A stretch of DNA of 64,000 nucleotides from UBA1845 sp002338715 (GTDB taxonomy: Bacteria; Planctomycetota; Phycisphaerae; UBA1845). A program made the translations under genes and the position numbers. The stretch covers positions 1 through 64,000 of the forward strand of contig DAORAL010000020.1 of the NCBI GenBank assembly GCA_035344155.1. The letters are read 5' to 3'. The notes beneath the pieces are model-generated. The model ran no database searches and was not told the DNA's origin. It saw only the letters and a list, made by a program, of their open reading frames with translations. This document shows positions 36,169 to 44,929 of this stretch, piece by piece; the first letter of the stretch is position 1, and each line of letters opens with the position of its first letter.

Positions 36169-37524
36169 TTATTCAGTACGCTCAGCCACCGATTCTTCGC
36201 CCATCGATGCTTCGCTTTCAGTCTTGTTCTCAACAGCGACGCCAGTTGACGGCAACTCACCTGCCGCCAATCCGTCGGCTGCATCTACGGCAACCTCGGC
36301 ATCACCAGCCGCTGGCGCATCATGCGTACGCTCGGCTTCAGCCGCGGCTGCCAACTCCTTCGCAGCCTGCTCTTCAACCGCATAACGTTGTGCGGCTGCC
36401 TTTGCAGACTCGACGACGCGCTTGGCCAACTCTTCTTCCAATTCCAATTCGCTGACCAACGGTTCGACACCGACTTCTTCGATGTCCCCAAGATTGATAA
36501 TGCCCATCGCCAGAAGCTTCTCGATGAGAATGTCATCGACGCCATCGATCTCGCGAAGCGCGGTGCTCATCTGGTCGATGCCCTTGTCGTAATCACCGGG
36601 CGTAACGATGTCGATGTCCCAACCGGTCAAGCGGGCGGCCAACCTGACGTTCTGACCACGCTTGCCAATCGCGAGCGACAACTGATCTTCCGCGACAACC
36701 ACCGACGCACGCCCCATTTCAAAACAGAGCGCCGTCTCCTGCACTTCTGCCGGCTTGAGCGCGTTGGCAATCAATACCTGCGACGATTCGTTCCAGCGGA
36801 CGATGTCGATCTTCTCACCGTTGAGTTCGTCAACGATGTTGCGAATACGACTGCCACGAACACCGACGCATGCACCGACGGCATCGACCTTCGAGTCGAT
36901 CGAGGCGACCGCGACCTTCGTGCGGTAACCGGCTTCCCTTGCGAGCGCTTTGATTTCGATGATGCGCTCGCCCACTTCGGGAACTTCAAGATCAAACAAG
37001 CGGCGGATGTAATCGGGGTGGGTTCGGGTCAAGACGATGCGCACCTCGTGCGGCTGCTCGCGAACGTCGAGGATCATGCCCCGAACGCGCTCACCGGGAT
37101 GATGCGTTTCACCGGGAATCTGCTCGCTGCGGGGCAGGAACCCTTCGGTTCTTCCAAGGTGAAGCACGAGCGCGCCACCTTCGTAACGGGCGACGGTCCC
37201 CGTGATGATTTGACCGACGCGTTCTGAGAATTCCTCAAACAGACTGTCGCGTTCGGCTTCGCGGAATTTTTGAATCATGACCTGCTTGGCCGTCTGGGCT
37301 GCGATGCGCCCCAGTTCCTTCATACTGATCGGTTCGTCATCGCGGGTGGCGTTGATCTCACCGGTGGTCCGGTCGATTCGGACGACGACATCGTTGGCGG
37401 CACCGTACGCCTTGCGCGCAGCCGACAGCATCGCCATTTCGAGATCTTCGAACACCATCTGCTTGTCGATGTTCTTTTCGCGGCTGATGTGCTCGACAAC
37501 CTTGAGCAAGTCCTGATTGATCAT
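36169..37524 (-). CDS. nusA: Transcription termination/antitermination factor NusA
   Basis: 451 aa from ATG 37524 (AAGGT upstream); the open frame to 37653 has no supported start. Residues 1-125 are NusA_N (MINQDLLKVVEHISREKNID), followed by S1 (GQIITGTVARYEGGALVLHLG), and two KH domains (RIVLTRTHPDYIRRLFDLEVPEV; GKRGQNVRLAARLTGWDIDIV). A C-terminal HhH-like unit (DDILIEKLLAMGIINLGDIEEV) precedes an Ala/Glu-rich low-complexity tail. It would bind RNA polymerase and nascent RNA. The rimP gene usually upstream is not here. Confidence 0.96.
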   Translation of the reverse strand: MINQDLLKVVEHISREKNIDKQMVFEDLEMAMLSAARKAYGAANDVVVRIDRTTGEINATRDDEPISMKELGRIAAQTAKQVMIQKFREAERDSLFEEFSERVGQIITGTVARYEGGALVLHLGRTEGFLPRSEQIPGETHHPGERVRGMILDVREQPHEVRIVLTRTHPDYIRRLFDLEVPEVGERIIEIKALAREAGYRTKVAVASIDSKVDAVGACVGVRGSRIRNIVDELNGEKIDIVRWNESSQVLIANALKPAEVQETALCFEMGRASVVVAEDQLSLAIGKRGQNVRLAARLTGWDIDIVTPGDYDKGIDQMSTALREIDGVDDILIEKLLAMGIINLGDIEEVGVEPLVSELELEEELAKRVVESAKAAAQRYAVEEQAAKELAAAAEAERTHDAPAAGDAEVAVDAADGLAAGELPSTGVAVENKTESEASMGEESVAERTE

Positions 37525-37841
37525 GACGTTAATACCTTGTTCTGTTTCACTTCTGCACGGAATACCGGCGTCCATGCACGCCCGAAATACCAAATTGCCT
37601 GAAACTATGGGCCAATCAGCCCTCAATCGATCCAACCACTTTGCCCTGCACAAAAAACAAAAAAGCGGGCGCTAGAGGCAAACCCACTTTCGAACCGACA
37701 CGAACCCAATATGGCAACTGATTGCCCTATCGCATCGTTCGAACTCCATGCAGGCCTGAACTTTTTCTGACAGCGCGTCCATCCAACTGCTTCGCAACTG
37801 CGTATTCGGGGCAAACCAATGCCACACACAGGATGGACGGA
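37525..37841. other. Intergenic stretch of 317 bp upstream of nusA
   Basis: Holds the presumed nusA operon promoter. On the minus strand a GCGCCCGC followed by two T6 runs occurs around 37651-37672, but I cannot fold a convincing stem before it, so I do not call a terminator. No rimP or tRNA gene was found. Confidence 0.4.
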
Positions 37842-39023
37842 TCAGTTCGCACTGGGACCAACCTCTGCAAGCGATGCTGCCTGGGCAACACCTTCTGCCT
37901 GTCCTGCGTATGTCACATTCATGCCATTCTCGCCCGATTCAAAAACGTGGACGCGATCAACATCAAACGAAACCCCAACCGTGTCACCCTCTGTCACTTG
38001 CGTATCCGCTGTAACCCGGGCAACGAGATTCTGACCCGCCCTCGAGCCAGTCTCGGGGCACTGCAAATAAACATCTGCATCCCGACCCAACAACTCGACC
38101 AGCGTCACCTTCAGCTTCACAGGCCCGTTTGCATCGAGCCTGACGCCCTGGGGCCGCACACCGTACACCATTGCATCACCGATGCGACCGGCCAACGTCG
38201 ACTGGGCTCGCTCGGGCAAATCCAACACGCCAAATCCGGCGTCAAATCCCAACCGCCCGACCCCCACCTGCTGGACAATCCTGCCGTCGAGAAAGTTCAT
38301 TGGAGGCACACCGACGAAACCGGCTACAAACCGATTCACCGGATGCTCGTAAATCTCGCGGGGCGGCGCACATTGCTGAAGGACGCCTCGATGCATCACG
38401 GCGATCTTGTCGCCCAACGCCATCGCCTCTTCCTGATCGTGCGTGACGTAGATTGACGTCGCCCCCAGCGACCGGTGCAAACGCTTCAACTCCGATCGCA
38501 TTTTCACCCGAAGCCGAGCGTCAAGATTGGACAGCGGCTCGTCAAACAGAAACGCCTGAGGCGTTCGGACAATCGCCCTGCCCACCGCCACCCGCTGCCG
38601 CTCTCCGCCTGATAAAGACTTGGGCTTGCGTTCCAAAAGATGCTCGATCCCAAGCATCCGGGCGGTCGCGGTCACTTTTTCGCGGATTTCAGTCTTCGGC
38701 ACCCGGCGCATCTTCAAACCGAATGCCATATTCTTAAACACTGTCATGTGCGGATACAGTGCGTAGTTCTGAAACACCATCGCAATGTCGCGATCCTTTG
38801 GAGCCACGTCGTTAACGACCCGGCCGCCAATGGTCACCAACCCTGCGGTGGGCTGCTCCAAGCCCGCAATCATCCGTAACGTTGTGGTTTTTCCACAACC
38901 CGAAGGACCGACGAGCACCAGAAGCTCTTTATCGGCCACCCTCAGGGACAATTCTTCAACAGCGCTGACAGGCGGCTTGCCTGGGTAAGTCTTAGAAATG
39001 CTATCCAGTGCCACAACAGCCAT
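37842..39023 (-). CDS. MalK/UgpC-type ABC transporter ATP-binding protein (orphan)
   Basis: 393 aa. Walker A GPSGCGKTT at residues 39-47, Q-loop in VFQNYALYP, signature LSGGERQ at 137-143, Walker B AFLFDEP at 157-163 and the H-loop in YVTHDQEEAM are all intact. The C-terminal ~150 residues are the OB/TOBE regulatory fold of sugar-importer ATPases (RFVAGFVGVPPMNFLDG...). It would energise uptake of an oligosaccharide, glycerol phosphate or similar solute. No permease or binding-protein gene is nearby, so it may serve several transporters, as MsiK does in other bacteria. Confidence 0.92.
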   Translation of the reverse strand: MAVVALDSISKTYPGKPPVSAVEELSLRVADKELLVLVGPSGCGKTTTLRMIAGLEQPTAGLVTIGGRVVNDVAPKDRDIAMVFQNYALYPHMTVFKNMAFGLKMRRVPKTEIREKVTATARMLGIEHLLERKPKSLSGGERQRVAVGRAIVRTPQAFLFDEPLSNLDARLRVKMRSELKRLHRSLGATSIYVTHDQEEAMALGDKIAVMHRGVLQQCAPPREIYEHPVNRFVAGFVGVPPMNFLDGRIVQQVGVGRLGFDAGFGVLDLPERAQSTLAGRIGDAMVYGVRPQGVRLDANGPVKLKVTLVELLGRDADVYLQCPETGSRAGQNLVARVTADTQVTEGDTVGVSFDVDRVHVFESGENGMNVTYAGQAEGVAQAASLAEVGPSAN

Positions 39024-39370
39024 TTGTGCGCAAACCCCTTCCGCAGAAGGCGGTTAGCTGCTTTTGTCAGCCGCCCACTTTGGAGCAGGTCCCATTATAA
39101 ACAGGCCCCTCGGGGTGTCAATCCGGCCCCAGGGTCATCCCCGCCCCCAAACCCACCTCAGTTACCCGAAAACGACGCATCGCGAGATCACCCAAGCCCG
39201 CAACCAAGCCCCGACCAACAGGATTCCGCCACCCGCAGTCGCAGTACTGAAAATCGATTTAACTTGCCGATTGGGGATTTTGAGTCTCTTATGGACGAAC
39301 CCGGGCCGGGATGCTCCCGCGTCAGCCGCTTTGTTCTTGGTCAAACTCCACACCACCGGAGCCATGCGTG
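39024..39370. other. Divergent intergenic region of 347 bp
   Basis: Lies between the minus-strand ABC ATPase and the plus-strand secretin-like gene and should hold their promoters. No RNA gene, repeat or clear box pair was recognised. Confidence 0.4.
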
Positions 39371-40636
39371 ATGTCAAAAAGTTTTTCACAACTGTCGCAA
39401 ACACGATTCGGTCACCTGTTCCCATTCATCCTTGCGGCTGCGATTGTGCTCGCGGCGACGGTCGGCTGCGACATGACAGCCAATCCGGGAAACAACGGAA
39501 ATGACAATGGGAGCCCGATGGATATGTCCTCGAACGGGGCATCGGCTGAAACGACCCCCGATGACGGAATGTCGGACGGTGGCAATGACTCCGACAGCCA
39601 ATCACCGACCACCAGCCCAAAGATCGAACTCGAGGTGATCGCCATCGCGACCGAGCAGGACATCCTGGGCCAACTGAATATCGAGCTCGATCAGACGCTC
39701 AATGTCGCGGATATTCAATCAAAGGCCAAGCGAATTCAAAAGACGCAAGCAGATGTCTCCCTCACCAAGTCGGGAAACACGATCGCGGTATCCGGCTCGC
39801 TCGTTGGGGGAATCAAGGAGCGCCAGGTGCTCATCGGCGCCAAATTCCTGGAAGTCACCCGCATGCCCATCGCGATTCCGATTGACGGTTTGCAAAACGA
39901 ATCAATCAAGGCGTTCACGACACCACCGCCGGGTGGATTGTCATTCCTAAATGACGACGACTACATCGATCTTCCGGGGCTGAACGATCTTGACGGTGGC
40001 GTTGTGACAGATGTGGAGACCACGCCCGACCTGGAGTCGCTGCGCGCAGCGTTTCTTGACAGCACGATCAAGGAAGCAATCCTCAATCAAATCAACCATG
40101 ACTCAACGGGAACGGTAGTTAGCGCCCCGAACGTGGTCGTGTTCAATCAACAACGCACGACCTTCATCCATCGCAACGAGTTCGGCGACGCCAACGATCT
40201 TGAGGATGACTTTTCCATCGCAGTAATAGCCGCGGACCCACAAGTCGCGACGGTCCAATCGGGTTTTATCCTCGACGTGACGCCAACGGTCAAAGGCGAT
40301 CGAATGATCGAATTGCAAATCTACCCCGGAACGCGTGGAATCGTGTTCGCGAGAAGCACGACTGAACAGATCGGCAACCAGGAATACTACATCGAAATGC
40401 CCGTGTTCCAGCTGTCTACGGTTCAAACATCCGTCACAGTGCCAGACGGCGGCACGGTGCTTTTGGGCGGCATCAAGCGCCTCTCCGAAGCCACCAACGA
40501 ACGCGGCGTACCGGTACTTTCGAAAGTTCCGTACATCAACCGCCTGTTCAAGAATACCGCCGCCATCAGAGACGAGCAGTCGCTCATGCTCATGGTCACG
40601 CCGCGGATCATCATTCAGGAGGAAAAGGAAGAATAG
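39371..40636 (+). CDS. Secretin-domain lipoprotein (type II/III secretion system GspD-like core)
   Basis: 421 aa from ATG 39371. The N-terminus has a hydrophobic helix ending LAATVGCD, a likely lipobox with Asp at +2. An Asn/Asp/Ser-rich linker (about 35-85) follows. The C-terminal ~250 residues match the secretin homology domain: STGTVVSAPNVVVFNQQRTTFIHR, GFILDVTPTVKGDRMIELQIYP, TSVTVPDGGTVLLGGI and VPVLSKVPYINRLFKN, ending in LMLMVTPRIIIQEE. Typical N0/N1 domains are missing; one KH-like region (residues about 90-160) remains. It stands alone with no pilus or secretion ATPase near. It may form an outer-membrane ring on its own or with parts encoded elsewhere. Confidence 0.75.
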   Translation: MSKSFSQLSQTRFGHLFPFILAAAIVLAATVGCDMTANPGNNGNDNGSPMDMSSNGASAETTPDDGMSDGGNDSDSQSPTTSPKIELEVIAIATEQDILGQLNIELDQTLNVADIQSKAKRIQKTQADVSLTKSGNTIAVSGSLVGGIKERQVLIGAKFLEVTRMPIAIPIDGLQNESIKAFTTPPPGGLSFLNDDDYIDLPGLNDLDGGVVTDVETTPDLESLRAAFLDSTIKEAILNQINHDSTGTVVSAPNVVVFNQQRTTFIHRNEFGDANDLEDDFSIAVIAADPQVATVQSGFILDVTPTVKGDRMIELQIYPGTRGIVFARSTTEQIGNQEYYIEMPVFQLSTVQTSVTVPDGGTVLLGGIKRLSEATNERGVPVLSKVPYINRLFKNTAAIRDEQSLMLMVTPRIIIQEEKEE

Positions 40637-40711
40637 ACCGTTGGAATGGTGCGCGCACCAAAGCTGACCCGGTTTTCGTCTTCCCGTTGCGCATGCCGAT
40701 TCAGGATGCGG

Positions 40712-41053
40712 TTAGAAAACGAAATCGAGTTGAAGACCGACTGCGTTCTTACCAATGGATTGCGTGCAGTGGGCGACGCGGCAGGGAATCCATGGATCGC
40801 GGCTGTCACGTCGAATCATCACCGTGCTATGTTCTTTCAAACGTGCACGGGTGCTGATTCCAATTCCGCCCGTGCCGATGTCGCGACAACTGACATATTG
40901 CGTCTCGCCATCAACAAGCAATTCCATTTGCTGGTGCCATTCGAAGCGTTTGTTGGTCCGCTTGGCTTCATAGACATCGGAATGACCGATGATTGCAGCT
41001 TCTTTGATCCATTCCGCAACAACTGATTTGGGGTCAACTGACTGGGTGGCCAT
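40712..41053 (-). CDS. PilZ-domain protein
   Basis: 113 aa from ATG 41053 (AGGAG five bases upstream). The c-di-GMP-binding pattern is present: R32-TNK-R36 followed by D57-IGTGG-I, where the usual D/NxSxxG has Gly in place of Ser. The rest is the expected small beta barrel (VMIRRDSRDPWIPCRVAHC then VGLQLDF). It would sense cyclic di-GMP, perhaps controlling motility or polysaccharide output. It is convergent with the secretin-like gene (76 bp between stops). Confidence 0.7.
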   Translation of the reverse strand: MATQSVDPKSVVAEWIKEAAIIGHSDVYEAKRTNKRFEWHQQMELLVDGETQYVSCRDIGTGGIGISTRARLKEHSTVMIRRDSRDPWIPCRVAHCTQSIGKNAVGLQLDFVF

Positions 41054-41328
41054 GCTTACTCCTGTCGGAAACTTTCGACATCACTTCGTGCGCATCTCGA
41101 CCGGCCCGGCGGTGGGTCATTCATCGACAACGAACATCGGTGACACAACTGCCGCCCATACACATTATCTCATATCCATCGAGTGAAGTGGCGTGTCAGT
41201 TAAGGAATTACAGGGTATTCCCCAATTGTAAACTCCCCAATTCCATGAAGGTCCGAATTGAATGGAGAACTGTCGACAGGTTCACCCGCGTCAAGTGAGA
41301 ATTGACGGCACAGTTCACCAGCGCCATG

Positions 41329-42222
41329 TTATTTTAGGATCGAAGCAAAGGCTCCGTCTATTGACGGGTGGTCAAATTCAAACCCAGCGTGCACAAGTCG
41401 GTCGGGCACGACGCGGATGCTCGACAGAAGCAGGGCGTCGGCCATCTCGCCAAGCGCCATCCGGGCTGCGAATGCCGGCATCGGAACGATCGTCGGTCGT
41501 TTGAGCGCGCGACCGAGTGCCTTGGTGAAGGTGCGATTCGTGACAGGATTGGGCGCGACGGCGTTGACCGGACCGACCAACGATTCTGTGTTGATCGCAT
41601 AAATCATGGCGCGAACGACATCATTGAGCGTGATCCAGCTCATGTATTGTTTGCCGCCTCCAAGGATTCCGCCCGCCCCGAGCTTGAAGGGTGTCAGCAT
41701 CTTGGCCAGCGCCCCGCCTTCACGCCCCAACACCACACCGATGCGCATGTGCACGACGCGAATTCCGGCATCCCGCGCCGGTTGGGCCGCCGCCTCCCAC
41801 TCACGGCAAACTGTCGGAAGAAACCCATCACCGCTAGGACTGTCTTCGTTCAGTTCGACATCGCCCGAGTCGCCGTAGTAACCGACTGCCGACGCACACA
41901 CGATCACCGCGGGCTTGTGTTCGGATTTGGCCAATGCATTGCAAAGGAGTCGCGTTCCGTTCACACGACTGTCGCGGATGGCGCGTTTCAGCTTATCGGT
42001 CCATCGACCAGCCGCGATGTTTTCGCCGGCTAGGTGAACAACCGCATCCCACGGTCCACCATGAGACAAATCGATCCGTTCGCTCGCGGGGTCCCAGTTG
42101 GGATCGGTTGATTGATTGGAATTGCTCCGCCGCAAAGGTGTCACATTGTGACCCTCGGAGTTGAGCTTTCTGGTCAACGCAGTACCGACCATACCGCTTG
42201 CACCTGACACGAGTACTTTCAT
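41329..42222 (-). CDS. TIGR01777-family epimerase (YfcH-like SDR)
   Basis: 297 aa from ATG 42222, with AGGAG seven bases upstream; the open frame to 42654 is rejected because it runs through a tandem repeat. The N-terminal Rossmann motif is VLVSGASGMVGTALTRKL, then VVHLAGENIAAGRW, the catalytic-type YYGD (ASAVGYYGDSGD) and a GGGKQYMSWITLNDVVRAM segment that marks the family. The C-terminus (PAFAARMALGEMADALLLSSIRVVPDRL) is DUF1731. Predicted NAD(P)-dependent sugar-nucleotide epimerase or oxidoreductase; the true substrate is unknown for the family. Confidence 0.92.
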   Translation of the reverse strand: MKVLVSGASGMVGTALTRKLNSEGHNVTPLRRSNSNQSTDPNWDPASERIDLSHGGPWDAVVHLAGENIAAGRWTDKLKRAIRDSRVNGTRLLCNALAKSEHKPAVIVCASAVGYYGDSGDVELNEDSPSGDGFLPTVCREWEAAAQPARDAGIRVVHMRIGVVLGREGGALAKMLTPFKLGAGGILGGGKQYMSWITLNDVVRAMIYAINTESLVGPVNAVAPNPVTNRTFTKALGRALKRPTIVPMPAFAARMALGEMADALLLSSIRVVPDRLVHAGFEFDHPSIDGAFASILK

Positions 42223-42240
42223 GCGACTGCTCCTGCTTAT

Positions 42241-42306
42241 TTCCGACACGGGCCTGGCTTGATTTCGACACCGGCCTGGCTTGTTTTCGACACGGGCCTG
42301 GGAACT
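42241..42306 (+). repeat. Tandem repeat, three 22-bp units
   Basis: Units at 42241-42262, 42263-42284 and 42285-42306 share the pattern TTTCGACACGGGCCTGGCTTG with one to four changes. They lie directly upstream of the ribosome site of the TIGR01777 gene, so they may affect its transcription or simply be slippage products. Confidence 0.75.
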
Positions 42307-42488
42307 GATCGTTATCGGGCTCTTGACGAATGTCGATGCGACGTCGACTGGCTCGACGGTCGGATCGTATTGTAAGGTTGAACAAAATCCACCTTGTGGC
42401 CCTCGGGCGGGTGTCAGCATAACCAGGCAACGCGCCATCCGCCCTTTTTCATCTTTTTCAACATCATTGATAGATTCGGAGCCATGCC

Positions 42489-42791
42489 ATGCAAGAACCG
42501 AGCGCTCGGCTGCAACAGCAGACATCCAGATGTGGTGAGACAGAATCGGGTGAATTACCCGTTGAAAAAATGACAAAGCGCGATTGGATTGCGGCGATGT
42601 GTTTGCAGGGAATCCTGGCGAACAGAAACACGACCAAGACGACCATGTGGTCAACCGCCCAAAGCGCCGTCATGTATGCGGATCAACTGCTCGCCGCATT
42701 GGACTCTGATTTGGCCGTGGGCGTACCGATGGTTCAGCCCCCCGCCTTTGCGGGTTTGAGCGTGCCGGTGGTCGCGAGCGCCCCCGTCTGA
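42489..42791 (+). CDS. Small hypothetical protein resembling phage-encoded short proteins
   Basis: Up to 100 aa; an inner start at ATG 42570 gives MTKRDWIAAMCLQGILAN. The segment MTKRDWIAAMCLQGILAN...WSTAQSAVMYADQLLAALD has the look of short proteins common in phages and prophages, which start MTKR, hold a helix with an AxxxMxGLL pattern and end with YADxLLxxL. The tail is Pro/Val-rich. No other phage gene is near. It lies divergent from the TIGR01777 gene. Confidence is limited by its size. Confidence 0.5.
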   Translation: MQEPSARLQQQTSRCGETESGELPVEKMTKRDWIAAMCLQGILANRNTTKTTMWSTAQSAVMYADQLLAALDSDLAVGVPMVQPPAFAGLSVPVVASAPV

Positions 42792-42874
42792 AGCGCCGCA
42801 TCCGCCCGATCAGACTTCGCGTATCGCGGGCACCTCGTCAACCGTTGTGCGCCCAGCCGAGTTTGCGACGGTCG

Positions 42875-43579
42875 CTAGTTTGAAACGGCGACATTGCCGC
42901 CCTGCTGCGTGCCCGCCGATGCGGACTGCGTGAATGTACGCTCGACGATCTTCATGTCGCGAATGAAGGCGTTTGAATCTGGATCGGGCTCACCGCTTTG
43001 CCGGAGCAATGACGTTACTTCGGCGATGCCCCGCTGGATTGACTCCAGGGCGTCCTGCTGGTTGCCAACCGTGAATCGACGATTGCTTTGGGCGATCCAC
43101 TTTTGCGCAGTCAGCGTCGGGACCATATCCTGTCGAGCCGCAGACAACTGCTGTGAGGGGTGGCGGCGACGGGCGAACGCAATGATGGCCAAACAGTGCT
43201 GCGCGTCTTCGCCAGCCGTCCGATATAGAAGCGACGCCGATTCGACATCGCCTTGAGATGCGGCTTCCACAGCGCCCAATGCCGCGGCTTTTCGACGCTG
43301 CTGAAACTGCGTGAACTCACGATCCAGTTCCATCCACTCCTGCGGGGTGATCGGATGACCGTTGGGGACGTCCGAATCCGAATCGAATCTTGACGAGAGA
43401 TACTGCAACGAGGTATCCCGCCCTCCCGGACGCACACCGTCTGGACGCCCCACCAGCATCACCTGCACAACCGAAAGCGATTCCTGGTATTGCAACATCG
43501 AGCGACCATCGTTGGTGCGGAACAAGCGGACGCGACATCGGCTGGTCGTTGGTTGGACATTTGTTTGTTCGTGCAGCAT
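42875..43579 (-). CDS. Hypothetical protein with planctomycete LVGRPDGxRPxG motif
   Basis: Up to 234 aa; start not certain (other starts are in-frame, e.g. MLQYQESLS). The N-terminal part holds VQVMLVGRPDGVRPGGRDTSLQYLSSRF, a pattern I recall from planctomycete proteins that often also carry UvrB/UvrC-like helices. The following WMELDREFTQFQQRRKAAALGAVEAASQGDVESASLLYRTAGED is a helical hairpin that could correspond to that part. The rest is helical with no catalytic motif. Function unknown. Confidence 0.6.
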   Translation of the reverse strand: MLHEQTNVQPTTSRCRVRLFRTNDGRSMLQYQESLSVVQVMLVGRPDGVRPGGRDTSLQYLSSRFDSDSDVPNGHPITPQEWMELDREFTQFQQRRKAAALGAVEAASQGDVESASLLYRTAGEDAQHCLAIIAFARRRHPSQQLSAARQDMVPTLTAQKWIAQSNRRFTVGNQQDALESIQRGIAEVTSLLRQSGEPDPDSNAFIRDMKIVERTFTQSASAGTQQGGNVAVSN

Positions 43580-43874
43580 CGTTTGTTTACCCTCACCGAG
43601 GCGCGACCCTTCGCGCCTGAGACCTTCGTTACAACATCTCTATCGGGCACTTTGAGACGTCTGTTTACGCTGCGCTCACGCAAAAAATGACTTTGGTGTG
43701 GGTTGACGAGGTTGTTGGCGCGTTTGATCCAGCGATCGACTCGCAATTGGCACCGTGTGAAATGCTGATCGCGACGCACAAAAAATCGCAGATTATCGGC
43801 GGTTTGCGACTGTTTCTATCGGTGATGGAAAGAGTGAACAAACCCGATTTCGAAGGATGAAAAATCCTGGGCGC
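43580..43874. other. Gene-free stretch between the hypothetical gene and the rplT terminator
   Basis: About 300 bp between the start of the minus-strand hypothetical gene and the rplT terminator. No RNA gene or repeat was recognised; it probably holds the promoter of the hypothetical gene. Confidence 0.4.
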
Positions 43875-43912
43875 AAAAAAACCGGCCAGCATTCAAAGCA
43901 TTGCTGACCGGT
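43875..43912 (-). terminator. Rho-independent terminator of rpmI-rplT
   Basis: On the minus strand ACCGGTCAGCA pairs with TGCTGGCCGGT around a short loop (43881-43912) and is followed by a run of seven T (43881-43875). It lies 43 bp after the rplT stop at 43956. Confidence 0.88.
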
Positions 43913-43955
43913 CTGGTTTTGTGGGGATTGCAGAAAAATCGCTTAACTTTTTGAA

Positions 43956-44324
43956 CTACGCCGCGATCTTTGCGGAATGCTCTCTGGCGATTTCGACCAA
44001 CTTGTCGAAGGCAGCCGGATCATCGATGGCCAGTTCGCTCAACATCTTCCGGTTGACGATGACCTTCGCATCGGCGAGTCCGAACATGAATCGGCTGTAC
44101 GCAATGTCGCGCATCTTGCAAGCAGCCGAGATGCGTGTGATCCACAGCGAACGGAATTCTCGCTTACGTCGCTTGCGATCGCGATACGCCGAAACACCCG
44201 CGCGGGTGACGGCCATCACTGCGGTACGGAAAAGCTTGCTGCGCCCTCCGCGATAACCACGGGCTGCACGAAGTACTCTGTGTTTTCTGCGATGGCGGGC
44301 AGCGCCGCTTCTTGCTCTAGGCAT
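43956..44324 (-). CDS. rplT: 50S ribosomal protein L20
   Basis: 122 aa, normal length. The basic N-terminus (ARHRRKHRVLRAARGYRGGRSKLFRTA) and the globular KREFRSLWITRISAACKMRDIAYSRFMFGL, NRKMLSELAI are typical. AGGTGA precedes ATG 44324. It binds 23S rRNA early in 50S assembly and, in many bacteria, represses its own operon through the leader. It follows rpmI after 110 bp, as usual; infC is not upstream here. Confidence 0.97.
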   Translation of the reverse strand: MPRARSGAARHRRKHRVLRAARGYRGGRSKLFRTAVMAVTRAGVSAYRDRKRRKREFRSLWITRISAACKMRDIAYSRFMFGLADAKVIVNRKMLSELAIDDPAAFDKLVEIAREHSAKIAA

Positions 44325-44434
44325 GGTTCACCTATCTCCAACAACCGGACCAACAAAGGCCCAAATCTTCTAAAAACCACCGATCATTCCCGGTCGTTAC
44401 TCCAATGAGCAACCCGTTTGAACGGCTATTGATT

Positions 44435-44632
44435 CTACTTGATCAGGTCGATCACCCGCTTGACGTCGCCCTTCGCCAGGTACGCCGGCTTGTGCAACTT
44501 GCGCTTGCGATCACCCGACTTCGAGCTCATCAGGTGGCCACCAAATGAACGGCGATATCGAACTTTACCCGACGCAGTCACCTTAAGCCGCTTTCGAGCA
44601 CCCTTATGCGACTTCATCTTGTTGCGCATCGG
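44435..44632 (-). CDS. rpmI: 50S ribosomal protein L35
   Basis: 65 aa from ATG 44632 with GGAGG upstream; the open frame to 44728 is not needed. Sequence MRNKMKSHKGARKRLKVTASGKVRYRR and the C-terminal KPAYLAKGDVKRVIDLI are L35. The 297-bp stretch upstream (44633-44929), ending at the stop of the next minus-strand gene, may contain the operon leader and promoter; a direct repeat of GCCAACAGGGAATC (44872-44885 and 44890-44903) is the only repeat seen there. Confidence 0.96.
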   Translation of the reverse strand, partial: PMRNKMKSHKGARKRLKVTASGKVRYRRSFGGHLMSSKSGDRKRKLHKPAYLAKGDVKRVIDLIK

Positions 44633-44929
44633 TACGCCTCCACTGACTGAAAAACCACATTTTCGACCTGAAACACTCGCTTGCTCTGAAACTAACGAGC
44701 CGGGCATTCTAACAACTGAAATACGCACAGCAACCCCAGCTTGCAGGTTGATGCCTAGGAGAATCCGGCTTGGGCCCTTGTGAAAAGATGCCTCCCCGGA
44801 CCGAATCGAGCCCCCAAATCGACTTCCGCAGGTTCAATACCCGGAAATCCAGACCCTTCCGGGGATCACAGGCCAACAGGGAATCCTGCGCCAACAGGGA
44901 ATCGCGGCGTATCTGGAGGCTCGGGCGAG

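Noticed and set aside
37651..37700. Terminator or tRNA end before nusA (GCGCCCGC followed by T runs; GGTTCGAA nearby)
   Set aside because: No stable stem precedes the T runs and no cloverleaf can be drawn around GGTTCGAA.
42223..42654. N-terminal extension of the TIGR01777 gene to 42654
   Set aside because: The added 144 residues run through the 22-bp tandem repeats and lack homology-like features; ATG 42222 has a good ribosome site and starts the Rossmann fold directly.
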